Part shown: one piece after another, positions 25,455 through 34,816 of the stretch
Layout: every line of letters begins with the position of its first letter
Numbering within the stretch: position 1 is the first letter of the stretch
DNA from: Pasteurella sp049941595
GTDB taxonomy: Bacteria > Pseudomonadota > Gammaproteobacteria > Enterobacterales > Pasteurellaceae
Assembly: GCA_049941595.1 (NCBI GenBank)
Contig: JBNFNA010000005.1
Coordinates: 255,724-319,723 of the forward strand
DNA: 64,000 bases
Direction: 5' to 3'
Translations under genes and position numbers: made by a program
The notes under the pieces: model-generated
What the model saw: only the letters and a program-made list of their open reading frames with translations
The model's database searches: none
Told to the model about the DNA's origin: nothing

Positions 25455-26090
25455 TTATTCTGCTAAATGGCTGGTATCATTCACGCTTTCGACAAAAAAT
25501 TGCCCATCTTTATTTTCTTTTTGTTCATAACGCACAATGCTTATTGATGTATTACTCAAACTTGAGCTTTTTTCTCGATGATTTTGCCAAGTTCCACCAT
25601 TTAACAACGCCAATAACATTCGTAGAGAATGACCGTGAGAAACAATTAAAATGTTGCCACTAGAATGTTTTTGAATGATTTCATCCATTGCAGCCATTAC
25701 ACGTTCTGCCAATTTATCATAAGTTTCCCCTTGGTTAGATAACGCCAAATATTCGACCGGATTTTCACGTAATTGCTGGTATTCGGGCAAAGAAATTAAG
25801 TCAGTAATCGCTTTTCCCTCCCAATCACCAAAAAAGAGCTCATTCAGTCCTTTGTGGCAAAATAATGGGGTAGTTGTCCCTTCCAATATGTGTTGTGCCG
25901 TTTCAACAGCACGTTGTAGCACGCTAGCATAGGCAGCCACAAATGGCACTTGAGATAAGGCTTTACCGGTAAGTTTTGCTGAATGAACACCTTGTTGCGT
26001 TAAAGGCGAGTTTCCACTTCCTTGTAGGAGCCCTTGCTCATTCCATTCTGTCCTACCGTGGCGAACTAGATAAAATGTCAATGTTTTCAT
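25455..26090 (-). CDS. Histidine phosphatase family protein (GpmB-like)
   Basis: 211 residues. The phospho-acceptor motif is LVRHGRTEWN (His11). ELFFGDWEGK and the second histidine motif IVSHGHSLRMLL near residue 155 complete the active site. The family includes cofactor-dependent phosphoglycerate mutases, CobC and GpmB-like phosphatases. The length and the FGDWEG motif point to a phosphatase rather than a glycolytic mutase. The substrate is unknown. Convergent with folC. Confidence 0.85.
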   Translation of the reverse strand: MKTLTFYLVRHGRTEWNEQGLLQGSGNSPLTQQGVHSAKLTGKALSQVPFVAAYASVLQRAVETAQHILEGTTTPLFCHKGLNELFFGDWEGKAITDLISLPEYQQLRENPVEYLALSNQGETYDKLAERVMAAMDEIIQKHSSGNILIVSHGHSLRMLLALLNGGTWQNHREKSSSLSNTSISIVRYEQKENKDGQFFVESVNDTSHLAE

Positions 26091-26193
26091 TGTGTTTCCT
26101 CCGAGTAAATAATAACAGAAAAACTAAGCCAAATAGGAAAATCGCTAACCTTGTGATAAAATATTTTTGTTTAAATCCCCAAATTCTATAACT

Positions 26194-26856
26194 ATGCATT
26201 CTATTCCCATCGTTTATCAACATTCTGATTTTATTGTGATCGATAAGCCGATTAATGTCAGTGTACATAAAGATATTGAAGAAATTGGTTTAACAAGCAT
26301 AGTCGCTCAACAGCTCAATGTACCACAAGTTTGGTTAGTTCATCGGTTAGATAAAATCACCTCAGGTTTATTAATTCTTGCATTAAACCCAAATGCTGCC
26401 AGCGAATTGTCACAATTATTTGCAGAACACCGTATTCAAAAAACATACCTTGCATTATCTACGCAAAAGCCGAAGAAAAAGCAGGGGCTAATTGTCGGAG
26501 ATATGGAAAAAGCACGACGTGGTGCGTGGAAACTATGTACAACAAAACAAAATCCCGCAATCACTCGATTTCATTCAGTGAGTTGTGAGCCTAATTTACG
26601 TCTATTTATTTTAAAACCGCAAACAGGTAAAACCCACCAATTACGTGTTGCAATGAAAAGTTTAGGTAGTCCCATTCTTGGTGATACGCTTTATGGCGGA
26701 AATTCCGATAAAATTGACCGCACTTATTTGCACGCCTACCGCTTACAATTTGAGTATCAAGGTGAGTCTTTTGATATCCAATCTTTCCCAAAGTGCGGTG
26801 CATTTTTTCAAAGAAATTCGGTGCAAACACAATTTGAACAACTGACCGCAGTTTAA
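26194..26856 (+). CDS. RluA-like pseudouridine synthase
   Basis: 220 residues from the ATG at 26194; an upstream TTG gives a longer frame with no better ribosome site. The catalytic block is WLVHRLDKITSGLL, with the aspartate in HRLD. Further RluA blocks are KTYLAL and KTGKTHQLRVAMKSLGSPILGD. There is no S4 domain. It matches the short RluA-like proteins of Haemophilus whose RNA target is not known to me. Two uptake sequences lie in the 3' part of the gene. Confidence 0.87.
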   Translation: MHSIPIVYQHSDFIVIDKPINVSVHKDIEEIGLTSIVAQQLNVPQVWLVHRLDKITSGLLILALNPNAASELSQLFAEHRIQKTYLALSTQKPKKKQGLIVGDMEKARRGAWKLCTTKQNPAITRFHSVSCEPNLRLFILKPQTGKTHQLRVAMKSLGSPILGDTLYGGNSDKIDRTYLHAYRLQFEYQGESFDIQSFPKCGAFFQRNSVQTQFEQLTAV

Positions 26857-26974
26857 CTTCATTTATTTCATTTAAAAATCCATAAATCCCATAATAAATA
26901 CGTGATTTTCTAGGCAGTTAGTATTATCATTAATAGTATTTTTCACAGCATAATTGAATTTTTAGAGGACAGGT

Positions 26975-27958
26975 ATGCAAAACCTAGAACAAATTACCGC
27001 ACAGGCGTTAGAAGCTATTGCCAAAGCGGAAGATGGTAAGGCATTAGATGCCATTCGAGTTGAATATTTTGGTAAAAAAGGCCCATTTACAGCATTAATG
27101 CAAGGCTTACGTGATGTTTCACCAGAAGAGCGTCCGGCAGTAGGTCAAAAAATTAACGATGCAAAACAAATTGCACAAAACGCCTTAAACGAGAAAAAAG
27201 CACAGCTTGAAGCTGAAGAATTAAATGCACAATTAGCAAAAGAGCAAATCGATGTGTCATTGCCAGGTCGTAAAGTCGAAACAGGTGGTTTACACCCAGT
27301 CACAATTACCATTAATCGTGTGACAAAATTCTTCTCGGAATTAGGTTTTTCTGTGGAAAGTGGTCCTGAAATTGAAAGCGACTATTACAATTTCGATGCA
27401 TTAAATATTCCAAAACATCACCCAGCACGTGCGGACCACGATACATTCTGGTTTAATCCTGAATTATTATTGCGTACTCAAACTTCTGGCGTACAAATCC
27501 GTACAATGGAGAAAATGCAGCCACCAATTCGCATTATGGCGCCAGGTCGTGTTTATCGTAATGACTATGACCAAACACATACACCAATGTTCCATCAAAT
27601 CGAATTACTATATGTCGATAAAAAAGCAAACTTTACTGAATTAAAAGGTTTGCTTCACGATTTCTTACGCGCATTCTTCGAAGAAGATTTACAAGTGCGT
27701 TTTCGTCCATCTTACTTCCCATTCACTGAGCCATCAGCTGAAGTAGATGTAATGGGTAAAAATGGTAAATGGTTGGAAGTATTAGGTTGCGGAATGGTAC
27801 ATCCAAATGTACTTCGCAATGTAGGTATTGATCCAAATGAATACTCAGGTTTCGCCGTGGGTATGGGGGTTGAGCGCTTAACAATGTTACGCTACAACGT
27901 CACAGATTTACGTTCATTCTTTGAAAATGATCTCCGTTTCTTAAAACAATTCAAATAG
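26975..27958 (+). CDS. pheS: Phenylalanyl-tRNA synthetase, alpha subunit
   Basis: 327 residues. An N-terminal coiled-coil (about 1-90) contacts tRNA. The class II catalytic core reads HPVTITINRVTKFF, then FRPSYFPFTEPSAEVDV (motif 2 region) and GMGVERLTML (motif 3). It forms an alpha2-beta2 enzyme with PheT. No leader-peptide attenuator of the pheM type is evident upstream. Unusually, a signal-peptide protein gene is inserted between pheS and pheT. Confidence 0.97.
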   Translation: MQNLEQITAQALEAIAKAEDGKALDAIRVEYFGKKGPFTALMQGLRDVSPEERPAVGQKINDAKQIAQNALNEKKAQLEAEELNAQLAKEQIDVSLPGRKVETGGLHPVTITINRVTKFFSELGFSVESGPEIESDYYNFDALNIPKHHPARADHDTFWFNPELLLRTQTSGVQIRTMEKMQPPIRIMAPGRVYRNDYDQTHTPMFHQIELLYVDKKANFTELKGLLHDFLRAFFEEDLQVRFRPSYFPFTEPSAEVDVMGKNGKWLEVLGCGMVHPNVLRNVGIDPNEYSGFAVGMGVERLTMLRYNVTDLRSFFENDLRFLKQFK

Positions 27959-27968
27959 GAAATTCGTT

Positions 27969-28451
27969 ATGAAAAAACTAATGGCTGTGAGTTTGGCATT
28001 GATTTCATCAATGACCTTTGCAAATACACAAAACAATGTACAACCAGAGCAGCAACAAGCTGAACAACAGCCACCTATTGCCGTATTAAGGGTGTTTGAT
28101 ATTTCACATAAAGAACCGAAGCTAATTAAAGGTGATGCTTTATCGCGTTCTAAACAGCGTAATTTATGCTTATTTATCAGCAATGTAGAAAAACTTGAGC
28201 AAAACCTTTTGGCTGAATATTTCAAAGCTCCTGCGCCAATGAAAATGAATGCAGAAGGGGCTGAAATTAGATCAAGTGCTGATAATAAAGAGCATTTAGT
28301 TATTTTTAATTTGCCGAAAAGCGCACTTGAAGGTGATGTGATTACACAATGCTGGCAATTTGCGAAAACCGATCCTATTGGTACTTATCAGTTAGAAATA
28401 CAATTTAATGAGACCGTTTTCAAAGGGTTATCATTCAGAATTTTAAAATAA
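27969..28451 (+). CDS. Small secreted protein encoded between pheS and pheT
   Basis: 160 residues. A clear signal peptide (MKKLMAVSLALISSMTFA, cleaved before N19) is followed by a glutamine-rich linker (about 20-35) and a compact domain with two cysteines (C67, C128) that could form a disulfide in the periplasm. I do not recognise the family. It sits 10 bases after pheS and 12 bases before pheT on the same strand, so it is almost certainly co-transcribed with the synthetase. The ribosome-binding site is AGGA at 27957-27960. Confidence 0.8.
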   Translation: MKKLMAVSLALISSMTFANTQNNVQPEQQQAEQQPPIAVLRVFDISHKEPKLIKGDALSRSKQRNLCLFISNVEKLEQNLLAEYFKAPAPMKMNAEGAEIRSSADNKEHLVIFNLPKSALEGDVITQCWQFAKTDPIGTYQLEIQFNETVFKGLSFRILK

Positions 28452-28463
28452 GAGAGAATATAA

Positions 28464-30851
28464 ATGAAATTTAGTGAGTTATGGGTGCGTGAGTGGGTAA
28501 ATCCAGCAATTAGCACTGAACAATTATGTGATCAAATCACTATGCTTGGCTTAGAAGTGGACGGCGTTGAAAAAGTCGCTGGCGATTTTACTGGCGTAGT
28601 TGTTGGTGAAGTTGTTGAATGTGCTCAACACCCTGATGCAGATAAATTACGCGTAACAAAAATTAATGTCGGTGGTGAACGTTTATTGGATATCGTTTGT
28701 GGTGCACCAAACTGCCGTCAAGGTTTAAAAGTGGCTTGTGCAACAGATGGCGCAGTGTTACCGGGTGATTTTAAAATCAAGAAAACCAAATTACGTGGTC
28801 AACCGTCAGAGGGTATGCTTTGTTCATTCAGTGAATTAGGCATTGATGTTGAATCAAGCGGTATCATCGAATTACCACAAGATGCGCCAATCGGTACAAA
28901 TCTACGTGACTATTTAAAACTTGATGACAATGCAGTTGAAATCAGTTTAACGCCAAACCGTGCAGACTGCTTAAGTATGGCAGGTATCGCTCGTGAAGTG
29001 GGCGTTGTGAACAAACTTGCTGTAACTGAACCGCACTTTGAAGCAGCAAAAGCAACAATTGCAGACAAAGTTGAAATTCAATTACAAGCACCTGAAGCTT
29101 GCCCACGCTATTTGTTACGTGTAGTGAAAAATGTGAATGTCCAAGCACAATCACCAATGTGGATGCAAGAAAAACTACGCCGTTGTGGTATCCGTTCAAT
29201 TGATCCCGTGGTTGATATTACCAACTATATTTTATTAGAGCTAGGTCAACCAATGCACGCTTTTGATGCAGCGAAAGTGGCACAGCCAGTACAAGTGCGT
29301 ATGGCGAAAGAAGGCGAAGAGCTAGTGTTATTAGATGGCTCAACAGCAAAATTAAAAGAAAATACTTTATTAATCGCAGACCAAAATGGCCCATTAGCAA
29401 TGGCAGGGATTTTTGGCGGTGAAGCAAGTGGCGTGAATACTGAAACTAAAGACGTGATTTTAGAAGCCGCATTCTTTGCACCATTAGCGATTGCCGGTCG
29501 TGCAAGACAATACGGTTTACACACTGATTCTTCTCACCGTTTTGAACGCGGGGTAGACTTTGAATTACAACGCAAAGCAATGGAAAGAGCGACCGCACTT
29601 TTAGTTGACATTTGTGGTGGTGAAGCCGGTGAAATTTGTGAAGTGAAAAGCGATGAATTTTTACCGAAATTAAACGAAGTGAAATTACGTCGTGAAAAAT
29701 TAGATGCGTTACTTGGTCACCATATTGAAACTGAAACAGTAACTGAAATTTTCCAACGTTTAGGCTTGGTGGTAAGCTATGCAGATGATATTTGGACGGT
29801 CACTTCTGCAAGCTGGCGTTTTGATATTGAAATCGAAGAAGATTTAATTGAAGAAGTAGCTCGTATTTACGGCTATAACAGCATTCCAAACAATGCACCG
29901 TTAGCACATTTACGTATGCGTGAACACAAAGAAGCAGATTTAGATTTAGCGCGTATTAAAACCGCACTTGTAGATGCAGACTATCAAGAAGCTATTACTT
30001 ACAGCTTCGTAGATCCAAAAGTACAAGGTTTATTACATCCACAACAAGAAGCCTTTGTGTTACCAAACCCAATTTCCGTAGAAATGTCTGCAATGCGTTT
30101 ATCATTGTTAAGCGGTTTATTAGGTGCGGTGCAATACAACCAAAACCGTCAGCAAACACGCGTTCGCTTATTTGAAACGGGTTTACGCTTTGTACCTGAT
30201 AGCAATGCAGAATTTGGTGTTCGCCAAGAATTTGTCTTGTCAGCAGTGATTACTGGTGCGAAAAAATCAGAGCATTGGACCGGAAAATCAGAAAATGTCG
30301 ACTTCTTTGATCTAAAAGGGGACTTAGAAAGCATTTTATCGTTAACTGGTACTGGTAATTTGGTTAAATTTGTAGCAAAATCATATTCAGCATTACATCC
30401 TGGACAATCTGCAGCAATTCTATTAAATGGTGAGGAAATTGGCTTTATTGGCACGATTCACCCGAAAGTTGCACAGCAACTTGGTTTAAATGGAAAAGCG
30501 ATTGTTTTTGAGATCTTATGGAGTGCAATTGCAAACCGTAATATTGTCCAAGCAAAAGAAATTTCTCGTTTCCCAGCAAACCGTCGTGATTTAGCAGTGG
30601 TTGTAGCAAATGATGTAGCTGCAAGTGATATTATTGATACTTGTCGAGAAGTGGCTGGCGAAAAATTAACCCAAGTTAATTTGTTCGATGTATATCAAGG
30701 TAATGGCGTTGCTGAAAATCATAAGAGCTTAGCAATCAGCTTAGTTATCCAAGATACCGAGAAGACCCTTGAAGAAGATGATATCAACGCTGTGGTTTCA
30801 GTTGTATTATCTGAATTAAAACAACGTTTTAATGCTTATTTGAGAGATTAA
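28464..30851 (+). CDS. pheT: Phenylalanyl-tRNA synthetase, beta subunit
   Basis: 795 residues, the full bacterial length. The domains in order are an OB-fold tRNA-binding region (about 40-150; GEVVECAQHPDADKLRVTK), the B3/4 editing domain (about 210-400; ILLELGQPMHAFDA and DGST), B5 (about 400-475), a catalytic-like core, and the C-terminal FDX anticodon-binding domain (about 700-795; SRFPANRRDLAVVV). It charges tRNA-Phe with PheS and edits mischarged tyrosine. ihfA follows at 3 bases. Confidence 0.97.
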   Translation: MKFSELWVREWVNPAISTEQLCDQITMLGLEVDGVEKVAGDFTGVVVGEVVECAQHPDADKLRVTKINVGGERLLDIVCGAPNCRQGLKVACATDGAVLPGDFKIKKTKLRGQPSEGMLCSFSELGIDVESSGIIELPQDAPIGTNLRDYLKLDDNAVEISLTPNRADCLSMAGIAREVGVVNKLAVTEPHFEAAKATIADKVEIQLQAPEACPRYLLRVVKNVNVQAQSPMWMQEKLRRCGIRSIDPVVDITNYILLELGQPMHAFDAAKVAQPVQVRMAKEGEELVLLDGSTAKLKENTLLIADQNGPLAMAGIFGGEASGVNTETKDVILEAAFFAPLAIAGRARQYGLHTDSSHRFERGVDFELQRKAMERATALLVDICGGEAGEICEVKSDEFLPKLNEVKLRREKLDALLGHHIETETVTEIFQRLGLVVSYADDIWTVTSASWRFDIEIEEDLIEEVARIYGYNSIPNNAPLAHLRMREHKEADLDLARIKTALVDADYQEAITYSFVDPKVQGLLHPQQEAFVLPNPISVEMSAMRLSLLSGLLGAVQYNQNRQQTRVRLFETGLRFVPDSNAEFGVRQEFVLSAVITGAKKSEHWTGKSENVDFFDLKGDLESILSLTGTGNLVKFVAKSYSALHPGQSAAILLNGEEIGFIGTIHPKVAQQLGLNGKAIVFEILWSAIANRNIVQAKEISRFPANRRDLAVVVANDVAASDIIDTCREVAGEKLTQVNLFDVYQGNGVAENHKSLAISLVIQDTEKTLEEDDINAVVSVVLSELKQRFNAYLRD

Positions 30852-30854
30852 ATT

Positions 30855-31151
30855 ATGACACTGACCAAAGTAGAACTCGCGGAAAATTTGATTGAAAAAT
30901 TGAATTTGAATAAACGCGATGCGAAAGAACTCGTTGAAAACTTTTTTGAAGAAATTCGTGTTGCATTAGAAACGGGCGAAGATGTGAAATTATCAGGTTT
31001 TGGTAATTTTGAATTACGTGATAAAGCTTCTCGTCCAGGGAGAAATCCCAAAACAGGCGAGTCAGTACCAGTTTCTGCCCGTCGAGTTGTTTCATTTAAA
31101 CCAGGTCAGAAATTACGTGCAAGAGTAGAAAGAACGAAACCAAAAAGTTAA
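30855..31151 (+). CDS. ihfA: Integration host factor, alpha subunit
   Basis: 98 residues of the HU/IHF fold. It starts MTLTKVELAENL and carries the beta-arm signature SRPGRNPKTGESVPVSARR with the conserved proline. With IHF-beta it bends DNA at specific sites. It is the last gene of the pheS-orf-pheT-ihfA run, as in E. coli, and is followed by a terminator. Confidence 0.97.
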   Translation: MTLTKVELAENLIEKLNLNKRDAKELVENFFEEIRVALETGEDVKLSGFGNFELRDKASRPGRNPKTGESVPVSARRVVSFKPGQKLRARVERTKPKS

Positions 31152-31175
31152 GTTTTTATTAATGCACTGATATTA

Positions 31176-31216
31176 ATAAGCTATCTATGGTATCCATAGA
31201 TAGCTTTACTTTTATT
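31176..31216 (+). terminator. Intrinsic terminator of the pheS-ihfA operon
   Basis: AAGCTATCTATGG pairs with CCATAGATAGCTT around TAT, followed by a T-rich run that also covers the leader of the next gene. Confidence 0.78.
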
Positions 31217-31228
31217 ATTGGAGACAAA

Positions 31229-31720
31229 ATGACTTTTACTTTTAAGTCTTTTTTTATCATTAGTTTAGCATCAATTTTAGTGGCTTGTAGCGGTTCAAAG
31301 AAGCCACAAGATAACCCAATTCAGTATACAGGTTCTCTTAATGATCCGATTATGGCGATTGCATTATTAAGTGAGCAGCAACGTGAATGGGCTGGCACAC
31401 CATACCGTTTAGGCGGTCAATCTCAACGAGGCATTGATTGTTCTGGTTTTGTGCAAAAAACTTTTTTAGAGCGTTTTAATATTAAGTTGCCTCGAATGAC
31501 CGTAGATCAAGCTAAATACGGGCAATTAGTATCAAAAGGTGATATTCAAACAGGGGACTTAGTTTTTTTCAAAACAGGACGAGGACCGAATGGCTATCAC
31601 GTAGGAATTTATGTGAAAGATGATTTATTTTTACACGCTTCAACCAAAGGAGGCGTTATTTATTCCTCTTTAAATAGCCCCTATTGGTCAAAAAAATATT
31701 GGCAGGCACGCCGTATTTAA
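31229..31720 (+). CDS. NlpC/P60-family lipoprotein (cell-wall endopeptidase)
   Basis: 163 residues from the ATG at 31229, which has GGAG seven bases upstream. The lipobox LVA-C gives acylated Cys20. The NlpC/P60 domain has the catalytic Cys71 in GIDCSGF, His124 in GYHVGIY and a third residue His136 in FLHAS. The family hydrolyses peptide cross-links of peptidoglycan (E. coli MepS/Spr and NlpC are relatives). Its location after ihfA is shared with H. influenzae as I recall. Which E. coli paralogue it matches is not certain. Confidence 0.9.
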   Translation: MTFTFKSFFIISLASILVACSGSKKPQDNPIQYTGSLNDPIMAIALLSEQQREWAGTPYRLGGQSQRGIDCSGFVQKTFLERFNIKLPRMTVDQAKYGQLVSKGDIQTGDLVFFKTGRGPNGYHVGIYVKDDLFLHASTKGGVIYSSLNSPYWSKKYWQARRI

Positions 31721-31721
31721 T

Positions 31722-32648
31722 TTATAGCTCACCAATTAGTTCATCGATAGCTTTACACAATAAAGTGCGGTCGTGGCGATAAGAAATATCATCTGCACGT
31801 AATGGTCTTTTCATTACTTTGATATTGAAATCTTCACAAAAATCCACCGCACTTGTTGAAACAATCGCTCCATCAATCACGGGTTTTCCCACGGTATTAT
31901 TAATCCAACGAATACGATCAGACAGCGTTAATTCTGAAGCTGGCCCTTGCTCTACGCCTAAATTATCAATAAAAATTTTCTTCGCTTGGCTTTGTTGAAG
32001 TGCAGTAATCACTTCTGGCAACAAAACCGGGGGTAAAATACTGGTTAAAAAACTACCAGGCCCAAATAAAATGACTTCGGCTTTTTTCAATGCCTCAATA
32101 GCTTCAGGTGTGGTTTGCACTAAAGGCACCAGAAAAATAGACGAGGGGAGCTCTGTCAGGTTATCAATGCTCACTTCACCAACCACTGCATCACCTGAAG
32201 GTAATACAGCGGCTAAATGCACAGGTATCTCTGACATTGGAATAATGTGTGATTTAACACGTAATAAGTCACGAATTAAATGGACACCTTCAATGGGACG
32301 AATATGCATATTTTCCAGTGCTTTTAGCATTAAATTGCCGAGATTATGCCCCGCTAATTCGCCATTGCCAGTAAAACGATATTCAAATAACGCGGATGCT
32401 GTGCTTGGTTCAATAATAATTTGATTTAAACAATTGCGTAAATCACCCCAAGCAATCCCACCGTGCTCAAGGCGAATTCTGCCTGTTGAGCCCCCATTAT
32501 CTGTTGTCGTCACAATACCTGTTAATCTTTCTTTCATAAAGCTTAACGCAGACATCACACGACCTAACCCGTGACCTCCACCAATAGCCACAATATTTGT
32601 TATTTGGTCTAAGTTTTCATATTGAATATGGCGGGTAAATTCTGGCAT
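31722..32648 (-). CDS. yvcK: YvcK/YbhK (CofD-like) UDP-GlcNAc-binding protein
   Basis: 308 residues. The N-terminal loop reads AIGGGHGLGRVMSAL, then VTTTDNGGSTGRIR and FEYRF...GHNLGNL, all CofD-fold hallmarks. In Bacillus the protein binds UDP-sugars and links central metabolism to cell-wall synthesis; in E. coli ybhK lies beside moaA, the same neighbourhood as here. It is divergent from the moa operon. Confidence 0.9.
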   Translation of the reverse strand: MPEFTRHIQYENLDQITNIVAIGGGHGLGRVMSALSFMKERLTGIVTTTDNGGSTGRIRLEHGGIAWGDLRNCLNQIIIEPSTASALFEYRFTGNGELAGHNLGNLMLKALENMHIRPIEGVHLIRDLLRVKSHIIPMSEIPVHLAAVLPSGDAVVGEVSIDNLTELPSSIFLVPLVQTTPEAIEALKKAEVILFGPGSFLTSILPPVLLPEVITALQQSQAKKIFIDNLGVEQGPASELTLSDRIRWINNTVGKPVIDGAIVSTSAVDFCEDFNIKVMKRPLRADDISYRHDRTLLCKAIDELIGEL

Positions 32649-32881
32649 TTCTTTTCCTTGTTATACTGACTTATGAATAAAGACATTTATGTCAAAATAA
32701 AGTTCTTTGCTACACAAAATGTAGTAGAACTTTATATAAGAATAATCGCTATATATTTGCTTATATAATTGATTTTAAAGAATTTTCTGTTTTTATGAGC
32801 TAGATCATATTAATTGATTGCAATGAGTGAAAGATATCTCTTACAATACAAAACAACAAAGATAACTTCTTAATTATCGCA

Positions 32882-33000
32882 TAACTCCGAGCTTGCTTAA
32901 CCTAAGTTTTTCAAAAGAAAGATAAGGTGGTAATGCCAATAGCATAAAACTTGTGCTATCAGGGATACGCTGGAAACGGTTTATCCTCTCGTATTTTAGA
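32882..33000 (+). promoter_or_regulatory. moaA leader: Molybdenum-cofactor (Moco) riboswitch upstream of moaA
   Basis: The segment carries the known conserved blocks of the Moco RNA motif in order. These are ACTCCGAGC (near 32885), GGTGGTAATGCC (near 32926-32937), CAGGGA (near 32960), the hallmark ACGCTGGAAACGG (near 32967-32979) and CCTCTCGTATTTT (near 32984-32996). It ends about 10 bases before the moaA ribosome-binding site. In E. coli this leader represses moaA when the cofactor is abundant. The match in order and position is strong; the fold was not computed. Confidence 0.9.
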
Positions 33001-33010
33001 AAGGTGTGAA

Positions 33011-34024
33011 ATGCAAACAATCCCGATTAAAAATATTGGAAATGATCCACTAATGGATGCTTTCCAACGCCGATATTACTATTTGCGGCTCTCAATTACG
33101 GACGTGTGTAATTTCCGCTGTAATTATTGCCTACCAAATGGTTATCAACCTGAAGATAATAAACCGATCTTTCTCAACCTAGATGAAATTCGCCGAGTCG
33201 TGAATAGCTTTTCTGCTATGGGCACAGAAAAAGTGCGTATTACTGGCGGTGAACCTACATTACGCAAAGATTTTATTCCTATCGTGGAAGCTATCACACA
33301 AAATGACAGCATTAAGCAAATTGCGTTAACCACAAATGGCTATCGTTTAGCCAAAGACGTTGAGGCTTGGAAGCGTGCGGGCATCACGTCAATAAATGTG
33401 AGCATTGATAGTCTTGATCCAAGAATGTTTCATCGTATTACGGGTGTAGATAAATTCGATGATGTAATGCGTGGTATTGAGCGTGCTTTTGAGGTTGGTT
33501 ATCAAAAAATCAAAGTCAATTCTGTGTTGATGAAAGATTTAAACGATACCGATTTTGCGAGTTTCTTAGCTTGGATTAAAGACAAGCCAATTCAAATGCG
33601 TTTCATCGAATTAATGCAAACTGGTGAAATGGACAGGTTCTTCCAAAAACATCATTTATCAGGGCAAGTGCTAGCTGATAAACTAGAGCGTTCAGGCTGG
33701 GTCTTGCAATCCAAAGGGCTATTAGACGGCCCAGCAAAAGTATTCAGACACCCAGATTATGTGGGTGAAATTGGCCTGATTATGCCTTATGAAAAGAATT
33801 TCTGTGCAAGTTGCAACCGCTTGAGAGTGTCTGCAAAAGGTAAATTACACCTTTGCTTATTCGGTGAAGAAGGGGTTGAGCTACGCGATTTATTACAATC
33901 AGACGATCAACAACTTCAATTACAAGCTCGCATTTATTCTGCGTTACAAGGCAAACGTGAACATCACTTCCTGCATAATGGTGACAGTGGTGTGCGTGCA
34001 AATTTAGCGAGTATTGGCGGTTAA
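33011..34024 (+). CDS. moaA: GTP 3',8-cyclase MoaA (radical SAM)
   Basis: 337 residues from the ATG at 33011 (MQTIPIKNIG), with AAGG upstream; the longer frame would start inside the riboswitch. The radical-SAM cluster is CNFRCNYC (C33, C37, C40). The C-terminal second cluster is CASCNRLRVSAKGKLHLC near residues 260-280, and the protein ends in Gly-Gly as required. It makes the first cyclic intermediate of molybdopterin from GTP. First gene of moaACDE. Confidence 0.97.
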   Translation: MQTIPIKNIGNDPLMDAFQRRYYYLRLSITDVCNFRCNYCLPNGYQPEDNKPIFLNLDEIRRVVNSFSAMGTEKVRITGGEPTLRKDFIPIVEAITQNDSIKQIALTTNGYRLAKDVEAWKRAGITSINVSIDSLDPRMFHRITGVDKFDDVMRGIERAFEVGYQKIKVNSVLMKDLNDTDFASFLAWIKDKPIQMRFIELMQTGEMDRFFQKHHLSGQVLADKLERSGWVLQSKGLLDGPAKVFRHPDYVGEIGLIMPYEKNFCASCNRLRVSAKGKLHLCLFGEEGVELRDLLQSDDQQLQLQARIYSALQGKREHHFLHNGDSGVRANLASIGG

Positions 34025-34080
34025 AATTTTCAAAAATTTAACCGCACTTTCATCCATTATCTAACTTTTAATGAGAATTT

Positions 34081-34557
34081 ATGAGTACATTTACCCATAT
34101 TAACAGCCAGGGCGAAGCCAATATGGTTGATGTTTCTGCAAAACAAGACACGGTAAGAGAAGCAAGAGCAGAAGCATTCGTGACAATGTCACCTGAAACC
34201 TTATCAATGATTATGTCAGGTCAACACCACAAAGGTGATGTGTTTGCAACTGCGCGTATTGCGGGGATTCAAGCAGCAAAACGGACTTGGGATTTAATTC
34301 CATTGTGCCACCCATTGTTATTATCAAAAGTTGAAGTCAGCTTGACACCAATTGTGGAACGTAATCAGGTTCGTATTGAAAGTTTGTGCAAATTAAGTGG
34401 TAAAACAGGCGTAGAAATGGAAGCATTAACTGCGGCAAGCGTTGCTGCATTAACCATTTACGATATGTGCAAAGCCGTACAAAAAGATATTGTGATCGAG
34501 CAAGTTCGTTTATTAGAAAAGAGCGGTGGAAAATCTGGGCATTTTATTGCGGAATAA
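34081..34557 (+). CDS. moaC: Cyclic pyranopterin monophosphate synthase MoaC
   Basis: 158 residues. The diagnostic block is LIPLCHPLLLSKV, followed by GVEMEALTAASVAALTIYDM. It completes formation of cyclic pyranopterin monophosphate after MoaA. A 56-base gap after moaA holds one uptake sequence. Confidence 0.97.
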   Translation: MSTFTHINSQGEANMVDVSAKQDTVREARAEAFVTMSPETLSMIMSGQHHKGDVFATARIAGIQAAKRTWDLIPLCHPLLLSKVEVSLTPIVERNQVRIESLCKLSGKTGVEMEALTAASVAALTIYDMCKAVQKDIVIEQVRLLEKSGGKSGHFIAE

Positions 34558-34570
34558 ATGAGGAAATGCA

Positions 34571-34816
34571 ATGTTAAAAATCTTATTTTTTGCACAAACA
34601 AGAGAGTTAATTGGCGTTGATGGAGTTGAATTATCCGCAACTTTTGAAACCGCAGAGGAAGTCCGTCAACACTTAGTGAAAAAAGGTGAACGTTGGGCAT
34701 TAGCGTTAGAAAAAGGCAAATTATTGGTCGCGATTAATCAATCTTTAATGCCTTTAGAAAGTGCGGTTAAATCAGGTGATGAAATTGCCTTTTTCCCACC
34801 TGTCACAGGGGGCTAA
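34571..34816 (+). CDS. moaD: Molybdopterin synthase sulfur carrier subunit MoaD
   Basis: 81 residues of ubiquitin-like fold ending in the essential Gly-Gly (PPVTGG), which is thiocarboxylated to donate sulfur. It lies 13 bases after moaC, and its stop codon abuts the moaE start, so subunit translation is coupled. Confidence 0.95.
   Translation: MLKILFFAQTRELIGVDGVELSATFETAEEVRQHLVKKGERWALALEKGKLLVAINQSLMPLESAVKSGDEIAFFPPVTGG

Noticed and set aside
32755..32850. Possible FNR site upstream of moaA
   Set aside because: Two TTGAT half-sites are present but neither has an ATCAA partner at 4 bases, so the call would rest on half-sites in AT-rich DNA.
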